Both the position numbers and the translations under genes were made by a program. From Bugula neritina (taxonomy: Eukaryota; Bryozoa; Gymnolaemata; Cheilostomatida; Bugulidae), in NCBI GenBank assembly GCA_964035545.1, contig OZ037766.1, forward strand, positions 10,735,722-10,799,721: a DNA stretch of 64,000 nucleotides, given 5' to 3'. Under the pieces are notes generated by a model. The model made no database searches. It saw only the letters and a program-made list of their open reading frames with translations, and was not told the origin of the DNA. Below, one piece after another: positions 49,001 through 62,295 of the stretch (positions within the stretch are counted from its first letter, which is position 1; each line of letters opens with the position of its first letter).

Positions 49001-51709
49001 TTGAGTAGTGAATGATTCATTTCCAACATGGTTATTCAAAAACATTACTTGCATTATTTTACAAAAAACACCAGAATTTTATGCTAATATTTTGTGATTC
49101 GTTGAATGTTATACTATGTTCTGTAACTTGACTGACGTTGACTGGAAAAGCAATGCTAGTATATTTCATAAGCTACAGCGAAAAAATGAGCAGGTGTACA
49201 AGACAAGCACAAGCATGACTAGAGTCTGCCTGTGTAAAACCCTAACCACCAACCTTTTGGGCCTACAGGTCTCACAACATCACATTTGGTGCTTGTTCCG
49301 GTGGACTCTACACTGGCAATACTGGTTGGAGTGAAGCTGACAGACCCCGAAGATGATATGCCATCGTACACTGTATCGGCACCATTAGCTGTAAAAATAT
49401 ATTACTTTGGTAAATGATTCGTAACAGAAAAAAGCCAGGGACTGATGCAGGGTTAGAAACTTTTGCTCTCTATTAAAAAACTGGCTCACAAGTGTAAGTT
49501 TATAGTTGCTATCACTGTGAGAAACCCCTATGGGAAAAGGTGTTTTAAAGAGGGATAATGTGGCACAGGAGCAATTATAACTGGATGCTCTTCTTAACAT
49601 CACCAATGGCCATAACTGAGGATTTAACCCATGACTTCAGATTTACTAAGCCAGTGCTCTCTATTAAAAACTCTAACTTAATTTACAACATTATATAATA
49701 TAATATGTGACAGTTTGCAAAAACTCATGCACATACACATATATAACTACTCACTTTTCTAAAAAATATATATAAACCATTATGAATGGTTTAAATTAAC
49801 TTGTGGTACCTGTCAACTGAACTAGTTTAGTCACCAGTGCAAGAAAATAAGAACTAACTATTTATTAAACTATTACACCCTGAATACCTTCATGTCGCAA
49901 CTCATTGACAACATGAGTTGCAATGAACCATAGTTGATGTTTCATAACAGAGTTTCTCAACACAGCGTTAGGTGTTAGTAAAGTTGTCAGGTCATAGTGA
50001 GTAGGTAAATATCTTTGATAATTCTGCTGAGTCATTTATTACAATAACAAGTGTGTATTTCAGCCAGGAGTCATTTGTGCAGTTTTATTCAGCTCATTCT
50101 TAATCAATAAGCATCAATGGCAAAACCATTGATTAATATCTAGGAATATATCAAGTTATTGTAGAGTACGTAACTTGTAAAAACAAATATAATTTAATTG
50201 TAAGACGTTGGCATTAAACCTACCAAATACTGGTGATATATGAAGTTCAAAGTTTTCTTTAGGTATTTGTATTTCCAAATTAGCATGAAATACATTCTCT
50301 TTAATGGTATTAGCATCAGTAGGCAAAAATACTTCTATTCCGTTTGATCCACATCCTGTCTACAAGAAGTGGATATCCACAATCAATTGAGCCTACAATG
50401 TCATAAGCTCACTACCACAACTAGTGCTCTTCTGTATGTTTGGACAAAGTAATTCTCCTAAATCAGGGGTGTCCAGCCTTTTCAGAGCAATGGGCCATTG
50501 AAACGGAATATTTCCTGGCTTGGGCCACATTGGAAAATTTAGCTCGCTCTGGGGGCCACAGCATCAGCATTTTTCAAATTACTGTATTCCAAATTCCTAT
50601 GAATCATTACACTATGAAATTCTAATAATCACTGCAGGCTGCATGTTTTGCAGAATGTACATAAATGTTACGTTTAAAATGTTGTTTTTCATTTCTAATT
50701 AATGTATGTGTGCAAAATAATTGTATTTGTTATGTCTTTGAGAACCACATAAATTTAGACTGGAGGCAGTTCTGTCCTAAATGTTTGTCAGCGTGCTGCC
50801 GATTTGCCGTATCAAGTACTTACCATATTAGCTGTGCAGGCATCAATGGCACTGCTACCAGTTTGGGTGACATTAATATCATCTAGTCTCAAACATCCTG
50901 ACCCCACAGTGACCATATACCCTCCCAGCAAATGGGTGTACTCAGTGTTGGTGAATATGGTTAACGAGAATGTTGAGAAAGTTGAATTATCGTCTACAGT
51001 TACTTGAGAATCATGACCTTCTCGCACTGATCTGGAGAAAGACACTGTGTAGCACAGCTTATCGGTGGAAGGAGGAGAGCAAACCTCAGTAACTGGAACA
51101 CAAGTAAACTGGTTGAAGCTGCAGTAATATTCTGATAGTTATTATTGGAAACTCTTAGTAGAAAACGCACATGACATCTATGAAAATCATTCAATGTAAC
51201 ACAAGATCAAGCATAGTTTAGCATAAAAATTTTATCATACAAAATAGTTGGGAATTGACTGATACATCATACAATGTTTTCCTTGTATTTAATTCAACAC
51301 AAAGTATACATAACAGAAAGCAGCAGAATTTTCAATAACAATATTTATGGCTTGACACTTGAGATTATGCAGATGTTCTACAATCTACATGAATATGATG
51401 TGTATGATATGATACATGATAACGAACAGCTCTAGAGATTTCAAACGAATCAACTTGAGATATTTAAAAAAAGAAAAAAAACTCGGTAGAGCATTTTAAC
51501 TACAATTTAAAATAGAAAAATAAAATATATAGAATTTATTAATATTTGCTAGATATAAATAGTCTAACACTATTTTAATCTGATATTATACATACATACT
51601 GTGACTTACCAGTAGTACAACTCACACAAGAAATCAATAAACCAAGAGCAATACAACCTAACATGCCAGAAAAGTGAGTTGGTTTAGCTACCAAATCCAT
51701 AGCCATCAT
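46043..51709 (-). CDS. Unrecognised single-pass type I membrane protein, six exons
   Basis: Exons in order: 51610-51709, 50824-51131, 50224-50359, 49254-49388, 47902-48033 and 46043-46131, total 900 nt, 299 residues, phases 1/0/1/1/1. The start is the ATG at 51707-51709, directly after an in-frame TAA. Residues about 14-30 are a hydrophobic signal peptide (MLGCIALGLLISCVSC). The ectodomain has several cysteines and sequons (NST, NVT). One transmembrane helix, GTIIMAVMFGVCLLIAAIVI, precedes a short acidic tail ending GTYSKY. No family was recognised; some spacing of cysteines is reminiscent of secreted immunoglobulin-like or ZP-type modules, but I cannot support either. The acceptor of exon 2 (CTATCAG at 51132) was chosen because it alone keeps the frame. 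Confidence 0.7.
46887..47040. mobile_element. Palindromic MITE, copy 2
   Basis: It shares the arm sequence ATAAGCAGCTCYGAGTTGGG with the 10.1-kb element, and has a matching inverted arm ending near 47037. CAATG on both sides is a possible short target duplication. The internal part differs from copy 1. Confidence 0.75.
49483..49654 (-). mobile_element. 5'-truncated tRNA SINE with target duplication
   Basis: The minus strand matches the 9-kb SINE from its anticodon-arm region (GCTTAGTAA) through GGTGATGTTA, GCATCCAGT and ATAATTGCTCCTGTGCC to CTATAAACTT. It is flanked by a near-perfect 18-bp direct repeat, TGCTCTCTATTAAAA followed by ACT, at 49464-49482 and 49655-49672. It lies in an intron of the surface-protein gene. 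Confidence 0.85.
50463..50640. mobile_element. Possible hAT-like element end
   Basis: CAGGGGTGTCCAGCC at 50464 looks like the terminal repeat of hAT transposons, and the following GGGCCACATTGG is GC-richer than the surroundings. No matching inverted end or 8-bp duplication was found, so this is a fragment at best. Confidence 0.35.
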
Positions 51710-54700
51710 TTATGACCTGAAAATAAAATTTAAGCATGTAAACTGTTGTAAAATCTTCACACTTAGAGCCACAGTCTATGTTCTGCCGCTTTTATTACTG
51801 CACTCAAGAGATTTATTGTTTTAGTAATAAGGAATTTAGTAGCATTATAACACTTTTAGCTTCTAGTTAGTGTCTAAGCATTGTAGTTAGAACATTACAA
51901 TTGATCCAACAAAAAAGATATAAACAAACTAAATATTATGTTATGGCAAGACCCCTTATATAATTTCATCTTATAAATTCGATTCTGTCTCATAGAATTT
52001 GAGAGTGTGGGTGAAGCTGCTCATACTTTGAGTGTGACTACACCAACAATATATCAAGGTGAAGCTGCCCCTAGAGTTAGTTTTGCCAATACAAGAGCCT
52101 ACTCAAAATAATAACGATACCATTTATATGGATTACATAATAAGTGTACATTTTAATGACACTGAACAAAATTCATTTCTTATTAGGAATGTTTTAAAAC
52201 AAAGATTTATGTAAAAAGTTGAAAGAGAATGTCTAGACATTGGCCTAGCCTCAGTTTCGGAATAAAGAAACTTACACTAAGGCTTTTGTTAGAGAGATAG
52301 AAAATATTTTTTTGAAAAAGGTTAAATTTATTACAGTAAAAATTAACTACCAAAGGCACTGCGTATGATCTAGGTTACTTTTAGAACTTTTTGGTCAGAG
52401 TAACTTAGAGTTTTTTCGATCACTCAGACTTATGAATAAGACTTTTTTTACACATATTCACTGGCATCTAGCTACCAAAAAGCACTGTAAAGGTTTTTAC
52501 ATATGCATTAATAAAATGCACTAAATACAGCCTCCAGTGTTTTAGGAGCTGGTCAGGACTAATGGTCAAAGTTGGCTGAAAACTTTTAGCCAAAAATAAC
52601 TAAGTTTGCAGTGAAACTCACATGTCATAGTTGAGAATTATGAGTGCAACCAAGTATCCCAACCATTTCTATCCCCAATACATTGACACTCTTACTCATA
52701 CTTGCTTTAGAAAGATATTGATGCCCGTGTATGCATTGAATATGTATTAGGTTACATACTGTTAAAATTGCCCAAGGCTTTGCAAAAATAATATTGTTAA
52801 AACATACTAATATTTGTTAACTTCATGTGGCGTATTGGTATTACATAAAACAACAATAACTATATGAATTTTCAAAATTTTAATCAAGCAATTGTCTTGT
52901 TATTTTTTAGTAACTAATACAAAACTAATAGTAAAGTAATACTAATACTATTAGTATAGTATTAGTCTATTGCTATTAGTTTAGTGTTACTAAGTAATAC
53001 TAAGACTCATAGTTATAGTAGGTATAGAATTAGATATCACTATAAGTATGACTATTACTATGTCTATTAGTAGTAGACACTATTAGTATGACTATTAGTA
53101 TTATTATTAATATTATTATTCTATTAGTAATAGTAAATGTAATACAAAATAAAAATAATATCAATATTAATGATATTAATAATACTTATCATTATTTGAT
53201 TTAAAAGTATAACATTAACTTTGAGTGATTAAGTTTAACTAAAACTCTAAAAGTAAAAACTTGTAAGTTGTATGAATATAACTTCAAGCTTAACCGTAAA
53301 CGATAAAGTATAACTATAACTATAAGTATAAGCACTATTAGTATTAGTATTAGTATTAGTATTAGTATTACTATTACCATGTCTGTTACACTTTGACTTA
53401 CAGTACAAGTATTAGTATTACTATTAGTTTTGTATTACTAGTATTACTATTAGTATTAGTAATTACTAATTAATACTAATAGTAATAGTAATACTAATAG
53501 TAAATGTAATACTATTAGTATTAGTAAATTACTATTACAGTATTACTATTACAGTATTACTATTAGTATTAGTATTACTAGTATTAGTATTAGTAACTGT
53601 AATCACTGTAATGGTATATTACTGATCATTAGTTTATTACTATTACTATTACTAATAGATTTAGTTTTAGTTAAACTTAAAGTTAAAGTTTTACTTTTAG
53701 ACGTGGGGATCGCGTGTAAAACTAAATCAAACTGCTTTACAGTTAACGAAGTGTAATATAAAAATAACATTAAATACAATTTACCATTAACCAAATTAAA
53801 ATCCTAAATAATTCTCATAACAATCATTGTCATTACAAAGTACAATTCGAATATCCAATTGATAATCAATATCGGTACTAAAAGGAAATCTAAATACGGG
53901 AAGTTTAAATATCAAAATAATTATAGAAACCAAAGCAACTGAACTAATATAGCCTTAGGTTGCGTAAAAAACAGCTACATAATAATAACATTATAATAAA
54001 TAATAACGAATCAATTTTTATTACTTATGGGACTGGTATGACCTCAAAAGGTTAAAGTTCACACTGTTTGAACTGTTGTGGAACTGTATAATTATTAAGT
54101 AGATAACTCTACTAAAGGGGTAGTACAACTGCCGTTTCATACTGTTCAAACATTTTCAAAAAAGAAAATGAAACCAGTCATATATGACACATTATTTCAC
54201 TGTAAAGCTAGTGAAGCTACTGACGACTAGCAACCAATAGTATTATCGATCATTAAAGCTACATTTTATGAGTATACTGTATCTCACTAGCTGCTTAGTT
54301 TAAATTAGGGACTTACATGTAGCTGGTAACTTGGGTCTTCTATGGAAAAATAATTAATGAATTGCAACAACTATAATTCTTAAATGAGAATGTAAGAAAA
54401 CCAATGAATCTAAAAAATCTTGTTTCTCAGAATTAACAACAACTTTTTACTGTATTAAAAGTTCCTACTTGTAAAATTGTGAGAGAAAACATCTGTACTC
54501 TATCATGCAGGTATTGGTTGATAGGCAAAATTGTTTAAAAATCTATTTAAGTTAAGATTTTTATTTAGGTGCACTAGTTACTCTAGGAATGAAGTTTGAG
54601 CATAGACTGACCTGCTCAAAGATGTTATACTGTATTTAGGAGTTTCATCTGCAACAATCGGCACCTATACGTTTGGCGGTACCTAGTTGTACACTTGTTA

Positions 54701-55468
54701 TATACTATGGTTTTTAGAGCCTAGTTTTAATTGGCTAGATTGTAGGAGAACTTCTTATCACCTATTACTTGAGTCTAATTGGCTACAAGTCTTACAGATT
54801 GTATTATTACAATAATGCTTTCTTTTGCCAGGGTGATGTATATATGTACTTTAACCCTTTGCCAAAGTTTTTCAATACAAATACCAAAAGTGATAGCAAT
54901 GAATGCCCTTAAAAGTTGCATGTATTTTAAAACTGCAATATTAACATAATTATGATTGAAAACAACTAATGCTCTAATTTATGCATGGGAGAATGTTTAT
55001 AAAAAACTAACCTATATTGGTGATAGTAACAGAAATTCAATGACCTAGAAACAAAATATGATGAAATTTATAATCCTGAGACAATATTAATTACTAGCAT
55101 TACTCAGTGTTTTAGTAATACATAACAGGATACAGTGAAAGCAAAGGCAATTGAAAGGCTGCAGTTGTATATGCCAAAAAAGCTAGCAACAAATTTATAG
55201 TTCGCTTTTAACAAATATCTTTCATAAAATGTACTATTATGCAGGTATTGATCAAGTTGCAATAATGTTAGTAGACAGCTTTTAATGAAACAAGCAAACA
55301 CAAAGATGGTAAATGAAAAAGAAGATATTACAATAACATTCCGAGTGGTTGCAAAAAAATTTGGCAATAATATAACATAGTGAGTTACAAGAATAACATG
55401 TACCTTGGTCATTTATTTGTAGTAACAAATAACAACAATTATTTAAAATCATGAAAATCTTTGATAAA
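51710..55468. other. Intergenic region upstream of the surface-protein gene
   Basis: AT-rich, dominated by the repeat field at 52.9-53.7 kb. No exon-like stretch was seen. It should hold the promoter of the surface-protein gene, but no motif can be named. Confidence 0.45.
52915..53680. repeat. TTAGTA-type short-unit repeat field
   Basis: Runs of ATTAGT/TACTAT hexamers on both strands, including five tandem ATTAGT units near 53338-53370, mixed with AACTATAACTATAAGTATA-like words. It is strongly dyad-symmetric. Confidence 0.9.
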
Positions 55469-55470
55469 TA

Positions 55471-55476
55471 TTTATT
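55471..55476 (-). terminator. Candidate poly(A) signal of the thioesterase gene
   Basis: AATAAA on the minus strand, about 93 nt after the stop codon. Confidence 0.5.
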
Positions 55477-55568
55477 CGGTCACTACTCTACACTGTCACA
55501 TACAATACACACATGTATTTAAAAAAAACCTAATGCTCCTTTACTGTGTTTTGAGTGATAGAATCTTC

Positions 55569-58500
55569 TCATTGACTGGGCAAAGACTTTAGCAAAAATT
55601 TTCTACACTGTTCCATCTCCTAAAAAGAAACAAAATAATATGGAGCTAAAAAACTTAGCAAGGACAAGTGAGAGCATTTTCAAAGTACTACCCGATATTT
55701 AATAATCAAGCTTAGTAAAAAGAGTTGTCTTATTTCAAACCATAAAAACTCACCAGGTTGGTAACTGTAACACTTTGATATTTAGGTAAAAAACAGGTGG
55801 TTAAATTTTAACATTTGCAATCTTTTTAGTCTTGCAAACCTGATTTCCTTTTTTTCAAAGTACTAAACGTTAAGGTGTTCTGGTAATTTTAGCTGATCAA
55901 TGATGGAAAGTAGAAGAAGAATATTGTGGCCACAGTCTAAACTTTATTTGGTATGATACACATTAAAAAACAACACCTTGATATATGGAGCTTGTACTAC
56001 AGCTATAAAATCAGAGGAACACCAGCCCCAGTCACATTGAGGCAAATTCCAGAAAATAAACTGATACTAAACCCTTTAACTTACTTCTGGTGAGCTGCTG
56101 TGCATCACACCTGAGAGTGTGCACATTTCATGTTCTGGGTTTAGCTGTTTCAATAGCATGGCAGTCATTTTACCCCAAGTGAAGGGTACCATAGGATCAA
56201 TATCCCCATGACATTGCAGTGTTGGCACTTTCTTGTTTGCATCTTTTACTATATCCTACAATCACTGGACTATTGCATTTTGTCTTCAATGTAAAGGGGT
56301 GGGGGGTGTCCTTTAAGTTGACATTTATGGCTAGGCTCTGGTGTGTGATAATAGAAAAGACTATTGGAAAAACTTCAACACGAATGCTAATAATGACTAA
56401 AACAGTTTTTAAACAAAGTTGTCTTAATTTATTTTTAAGAAAGACCTTGGAACTGTAATAAATACTGAACTACCTAAAACTATTAACTATTTTTAGCTTT
56501 GATCTGTTAACTGAGTCAACATTTGAAAAAACAGAAAATCTAAAGCAACCATTTGACTTACAGATAACTTACCATCACTTTAGTATGGAGAGGCAGCCAA
56601 GTACTGAATGCCAACAGTCCTCCTAGTTTAATATCAGATGTTAAAGAAGTATAAATAGCTACTGCACCACCCTGTGAGAATCCTCCAATGACTATTCTTT
56701 CAGAGGGAATTGATTTGGCTTCTTCATCTATTATTGATCTCACTGAGCAATATATAACATCAATTTCTCAAAATCAATAGAATAGTATGCCAGAAACAAC
56801 AATGAAGATGAGACAATCTAGTTTAAAAAATACATGTTGAAATATACACACAGACAGGGGACCTATAGACAAAGTGATGATTAGTAATGGCTAGATGTAT
56901 GAATGGGTAGGTGAGTATATATATATAGAATAGTACAAAAACACATACAAAGATCACTTGATTTCTTTAAACCAACTTCATCTTGAGGAGCATCTGGAGA
57001 GAGACCTTTAATATCAAACCTACAATAATAAAACATATATATGCAAAATTATAATCACATTCCAACTATAATTAGAGTCTACTCTCCATAAGGACTGTAT
57101 TATTGTTTAAATTTTTAACTTGAAGCATTTGGTTTTCAATTATATTTTTCAATAAAAAAGGAGTTTGCATTTCAATAGCCCTTATATCTTTATTACTGCA
57201 GGTCACACACAAAAAAGATCTAATACGTAATCTATCCAATATTTTTTAATGATTTCAAATCAGAAGACCTAGTCATCTATCTGATGAAGCTGTCTACATT
57301 TGACAGCTTAAATTTATATGGCAATCATTTCCAAGATTCTACTGGGATTTTGTTAGCATTTATAGTCTTATCAGAGAAGCAAATATTTATTGGACGTGCT
57401 GAGCAAAAACTATCCACCCTATGGCTGATACAGGAAAGCAGGTAACATTGAAAGTTTTCACTCTTAAATGAATTTAAAGCAAAGACCAGATTTTTACAGC
57501 CTAACAATTTGCATCCATATTGGCTTGTAACAGCCTTTGAATGTGTTTAAATAATTCAGTAATGTAATGTAACCATTGGATTAGTAAAGGAGACACACAA
57601 CAATAACCAGGCACTCAGATAACTAGCACAATACTAATACTTACATATCTCTCAACATGAAAAGAACTAAAAGCCTTAATTATCAACTTCAGCAATTTAA
57701 AAATACTAATAATTATATTAAATATTTTCAAAAGGTATAATCTAAGAAATACTTAATTTTTATTCTACAAAAAATCCAAACTTTAAAAAACTAGTTGCTA
57801 GTCGGAAATGTCAAAGTTATTTTACTAAGAATTTTCAGTTACTTGGTCAAGAATATTTCAATCCTAATAAAAGCTTATTTACCTCAAGATATAAAAACAT
57901 AAATAAATGTGTGGCTTTCTTCCACATCTAGTATAGCCCGCCTTTATTAGCATAATGTACTGAGAAAACTAATAGAATACAAATATCGATTGCAACTAAG
58001 ATAACAGGCCAATTATGAAATTTGGAAGCCCACATGCCTTATTAAAGTTTGAAGTTAACCTTATAAATAACAAAAGGTCGTATGCTAACATTTCATTCTT
58101 CAATTAGAAATCCAGTAAAATGTCCTCTGACTATGCTTCAAGTAAAAGACATGTGGCCAACTACGCAATACATGTATGCTAAGTGGATTGCAATCTATAA
58201 AGTAGCAGTAATATCAGGTACCAGCATTGTAAAACATAGTACTCATAGTAGTACTTGACTGAGGGACTCAGTAAGCGTATTATTATACAGATAGCTTTTA
58301 TGACTGCAACAGTTTCAATAACTAAATCTAATAAAATGATTACTGGCCTCCCAAGGTTAAAGTTTGGACTAGTAGTTTTAATATTTCAATGTGCTAGCCA
58401 TTAAGAGATTTAATTAGGTTATGTTCAACCTATGCTAATATTCTACAATCTACTTGAATAACTTCAAGTTAAAGACTTAAATGGCACACTATGAATAATT

Positions 58501-60755
58501 GCCTTGTAGCAATCAATGACCACAGAATTTGAATTCAATAATTATTAACTGTATAGATTGCTGTAGCCTATTTATGGTTCATGCTGATAATTTAGTAAAA
58601 AGAAATTGTGAAGTTGATATAAACATAAAATAAGTAGAATTGATTAAGTAACAAAAATTAGTTGAATGTGAAAAATCAATACATGTACCTAAAGAGAGAT
58701 ATTTTCATGATAATCAATTACTTGAAAAATACAATCAGCCCACAGGTGTACTAGGGCTTTTTTCATGTTTTGAAACTAGCATATAAACTTAGGAGACAGT
58801 ACAGAAATAAGAATAAAACAACCTCTATGCTATTTAAATGTTGACCAGGAAACCTTTTAACTGGCGTCTAATAAACAAATAAATTGTTATTGTTATCTAA
58901 AACTAAAGCTGCAAAACTATCATTTTTAGCTTTTAACCTTAGCTGCCTGTTCATCTAACGAAAACCCTTGCTCATAGATTGATAGTTGATAAGTAATGGC
59001 TACAGCTATATATTATTACAGCACAATAAGGTACAGTGTAATTATATACATAACACTAATCAACAAGAAAATTACAACAATCAATACTTAACCATGACGG
59101 CATGCTCATTCCCATGTTCAATGAAACTGGCTGAGTAGGTCTACAAAACAGCAAAAAACACATGACATATTACCAACCTGCTGTGTTTAATGATTTTTAG
59201 GTTGGTTTTATTGATGTTAAATGAGTATATCACGTAGTATTATGTAGTAGGTAAAACCGTCTACACCTTTTTTCTAAGCCTGTGCCATAAATTTAATTTT
59301 AAATATTTTGGGCAGACCTATAGCCTAAGCCAATTACTAATTTTCTTCAAAATTATTGCCAAATTTATTCAGAGTATGAAATATTTTGATCACAAGTTAG
59401 AGACAACTTTTTTAGGCTTTTAGCATTCTCTAAGCTAAATCACTTTTATTACATGTGAGTTCAATAGGCAGTCCTTTCACTTAATGACTGTAAGAAGGTT
59501 GGTTTGAAACTAAAGAGTTAAAATATAAGGCTTTCTCACTAGCAAATTAGCAGCAGTAATGGCCTTTTGTCAACCAAACAGTGTAGCAGTGCTGTATTAT
59601 GAAAGAGAGCCGAACAAATTTCAAATTCCTCATGCTTTTGAACTTTTAGTCCATTTAATATCAGTTACATACTTTCTCATGAAACTAGCTAATTATGTTA
59701 ATATAATAGAATCTTTAAACTCACGCATGAGGAAAGATATATTTAATCCAAGGATGTTGTGCTCTGCTTCTAAACTCTTGACACCAGCCATCCCTGTAAT
59801 GTTCCCAAAAAGTATACACGAGACCGAAAACAATTAAACTAATTTATGCTTAAAACTCAGACCTACCTAAGTCATACGAGATATGCACTGTTGAACAACA
59901 ATAAAGAAACATGATAAATAAATCATCTTACCCAGTGTCACCCAAACCATGAAGGAAAATGACCTAAAATAGTAAAAGATTGCATTTCTAGTTATATCAA
60001 GCAAACCTAGATAGTTTCCATAAGCAAGAAATTATGTACTTTAGCCTATATATTAGTTACATAATTTACATAATAAATTGTTTTTACTATTTTGAATACA
60101 CAGTCATGAACTATTTTTATTCTAGGCTCTAAACTAAAGTATTAACAGTTTTTATTCTCACACACCAACACTATAATGACAGTATAACCACTTGACTGTG
60201 TGAAATTTTATTGTAGCAACATAGTAAACATTTCAAAGTAGACTAAATAACAAAACTTACGGTGGCTGTATGTTTTGCAGTAGGAGTTATGGAGGCACAA
60301 GCAACTCTGGCTGCCATATCATGTAATTTATCTGAGTTGGTAGAATTATTAATTTCCGAAAGTTCAAACGAACAGCCTATAGCAGCAGAAGTCTAATTAA
60401 TATCTCAAGGAATAGAATTCCAGTTATTCTAAAAAGTTTATTCATAGAGCAAACAGTAAAAATAATTAGCCTATATTAAGCTTAATGTCATGTCTGGTTA
60501 AGGTCTCCATCCTATGAAACCCCTAACTTTTAGGCAAGCTAAGAATTTGCTTTCCACCATGCTGGTAACATGGTGAGAAACAAACATTACTGGTGATCAT
60601 GCCAAACACTAAAAACACACCAACGCAAAATTGATTTATTTGCTAATAATCTAAATTATTGTTGTATTACTATTATTAAATAAAAAGGTCATTATATGTC
60701 ACTTACATTGATTTCCAAAAAAATAATTCCAATAGACATAGTGAGTATAGAAAAT
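55569..60755 (-). CDS. LYPLA2: Acyl-protein thioesterase (LYPLA1/2 family)
   Basis: A cytosolic serine hydrolase that removes palmitate from protein cysteines. Exons: 60707-60755 (coding from ATG at 60737-60739), 60261-60392, 59932-59963, 59725-59793, 59093-59140, 56958-57019, 56573-56742, 56085-56255 and 55569-55619, total 768 coding nt, about 255 residues. Motifs in order: TVIFLHGLGDTG, WIKYIFPHAPTQPVSLNM, MPSWFDIKGLSPDAPQDE, GGFSQGGA (catalytic Ser), WLPLH, HGDIDPMVP (Asp) and GVMHSS (His). The SPDAPQDE, WLPLH and DPMVP wording is closer to LYPLA2 than to LYPLA1, but the symbol only marks the family. The first two exons add about 36 residues before the internal Met of MAARVACASI, where vertebrate proteins start. 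Exon 5 uses a GTTAAG donor. An acceptor at 60756 implies a 5' UTR intron. AATAAA at 55471-55476 (minus) is a likely poly(A) signal. Confidence 0.92.
56085..56255 (-). CDS. LYPLA2: Thioesterase exon 8: catalytic Asp and His
   Basis: 171 nt, phase 0. It encodes LQCHGDIDPMVPF (Asp) and CTLSGVMHSSSPE (His), which completes the triad. Confidence 0.95.
56573..56742 (-). CDS. LYPLA2: Thioesterase exon 7: nucleophile serine
   Basis: 170 nt, phase 1 in, phase 0 out. It encodes IPSERIVIGGFSQGGAVAIY with the nucleophile Ser, and ends in STWLPLHTKVM. Confidence 0.95.
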
Positions 60756-61079
60756 CTGAAAGATTAGTGACAATAACTTAATTAAAAGTATAGGTACATA
60801 AACATGTGACTGTGAGAATATCACTGTGAATATGCAGTAACTCACAATGATTCACAATGGGACTAACTCACAGTAATTAATAACTAACACGAGTACCACA
60901 AATAAAGTATATCTTATGAGTTTGTTTGAGTTTGACTGTTAGTGTTACTCAAATATCATCTTAAACTTAGACATCATTATAAAACTCAGACTGAATATAA
61001 GTCATTAGTGTCACTTTAGCCTTAGGTGAAGCAAACTAGTATTATTTATTTATTATAATTATTCTTGTAGTTAAGTTAT

Positions 61080-61350
61080 GCCTATAGACGGGTTATAGTT
61101 TAGTATTAGTATTATTACACTAGTACTAGTACTGTAGACATAGTACTAGTAGTACTATTACTATTAGTATTAGTATTAGTCTATTACATTAACTTATACA
61201 GTTATACTTATAGTTATTACATTTACAGTTACTATAACATTAAGTTTAACTATAACATTAACTATAACTATAAGTTATACTTATAGTATTACTATTAGTA
61301 TTAGTATAACTAATTCTACAAGTATGACTATTACTATTAATCCAACTAAT
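61080..61350. repeat. TTAGTA/AACTATAA repeat field, related to the one at 53 kb
   Basis: It shares words such as AACTATAACTATAAGT and ATTAGTATTAGTAT with 53.2-53.4 kb, again with dyad symmetry. Confidence 0.85.
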
Positions 61351-61999
61351 AACTTTCACTATGATAGTGGCTATGAGTATAAAAGCATGAGCAATGACCA
61401 TGGACAATTTTCTTAAGATCTAGAGGTCACACGCCAGCGCTTTCAAATCGCCACTGCAAAGTTTTAGTAACTTGTAGATGTTGTAACACAACAACTTTGA
61501 TCCGAGTCATAAGACGCTTGCAGGAGCTTAGAACTAGAGGTTGTATTAATCAACTACGAGCCAGAAATCTCTAATCAAATCAATTATGATCATACAAATT
61601 GACCTTTAACCTTAGATCCAACTACCCGCTTAAATATTATAACCATTGAACCATAGTTTCAGTTCAGTGATTATCACTTATCAGCTTCAATGCAACCATC
61701 AACTTTCCTTGCTAATTTTATAGAGAAAAGATAACTCATAACTCGCAGTATATGACTCACTCGAAAGTCTAAGTTATTATTAATAATATTAATCAAGCTT
61801 ATACTTATAGTTACAGTCGCATTCCACTAATTCCCAGAGACTTTAAATTTAAAGTCCTAGTCATTAGAAATTAGTGATTAGTCACTCACTCTGCTATATA
61901 TATAATAGGCTACTAGCCCATTTTGATTTAGTCCAGTTTTTACATTATAATTATTCTCAATGTCAATGTGAAACTGAACGTCAGTTCACGACTAAATTC

Positions 62000-62295
62000 A
62001 ACAGCTATTAATATCATTATCATAATGATGATCATAAAGATAATATTGATATTAATATTAACCATGGTCATACTGATACTCATTGGGATTATCATACTGA
62101 TACTCATAGTCATTTGCCATTGTCATACTGATACTCATACTGATACTGATTGTCCATTGAGTTTGACTTTAACTTCAAGAATAAGTCATTCAGATCACTA
62201 TCACTATGACTATGAGTATCGGTATGATAAGTATGACTATCACTATGAGTATCACTATCAGTATGACTATCACTATGAGTATAAAGTATGCTTAC
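62000..62295. repeat. TGATACTCATAC-type repeat with inverted halves
   Basis: The left half has ACTGATACTCAT units and the right half has ATGAGTATCACTATCAGTAT units, so the halves can pair. The 139-codon open frame across it is a by-product of the repeat. Confidence 0.85.

Noticed and set aside
56219-56458. Plus-strand open frame over the thioesterase
   Set aside because: Antisense of catalytic exon 8 and its intron.
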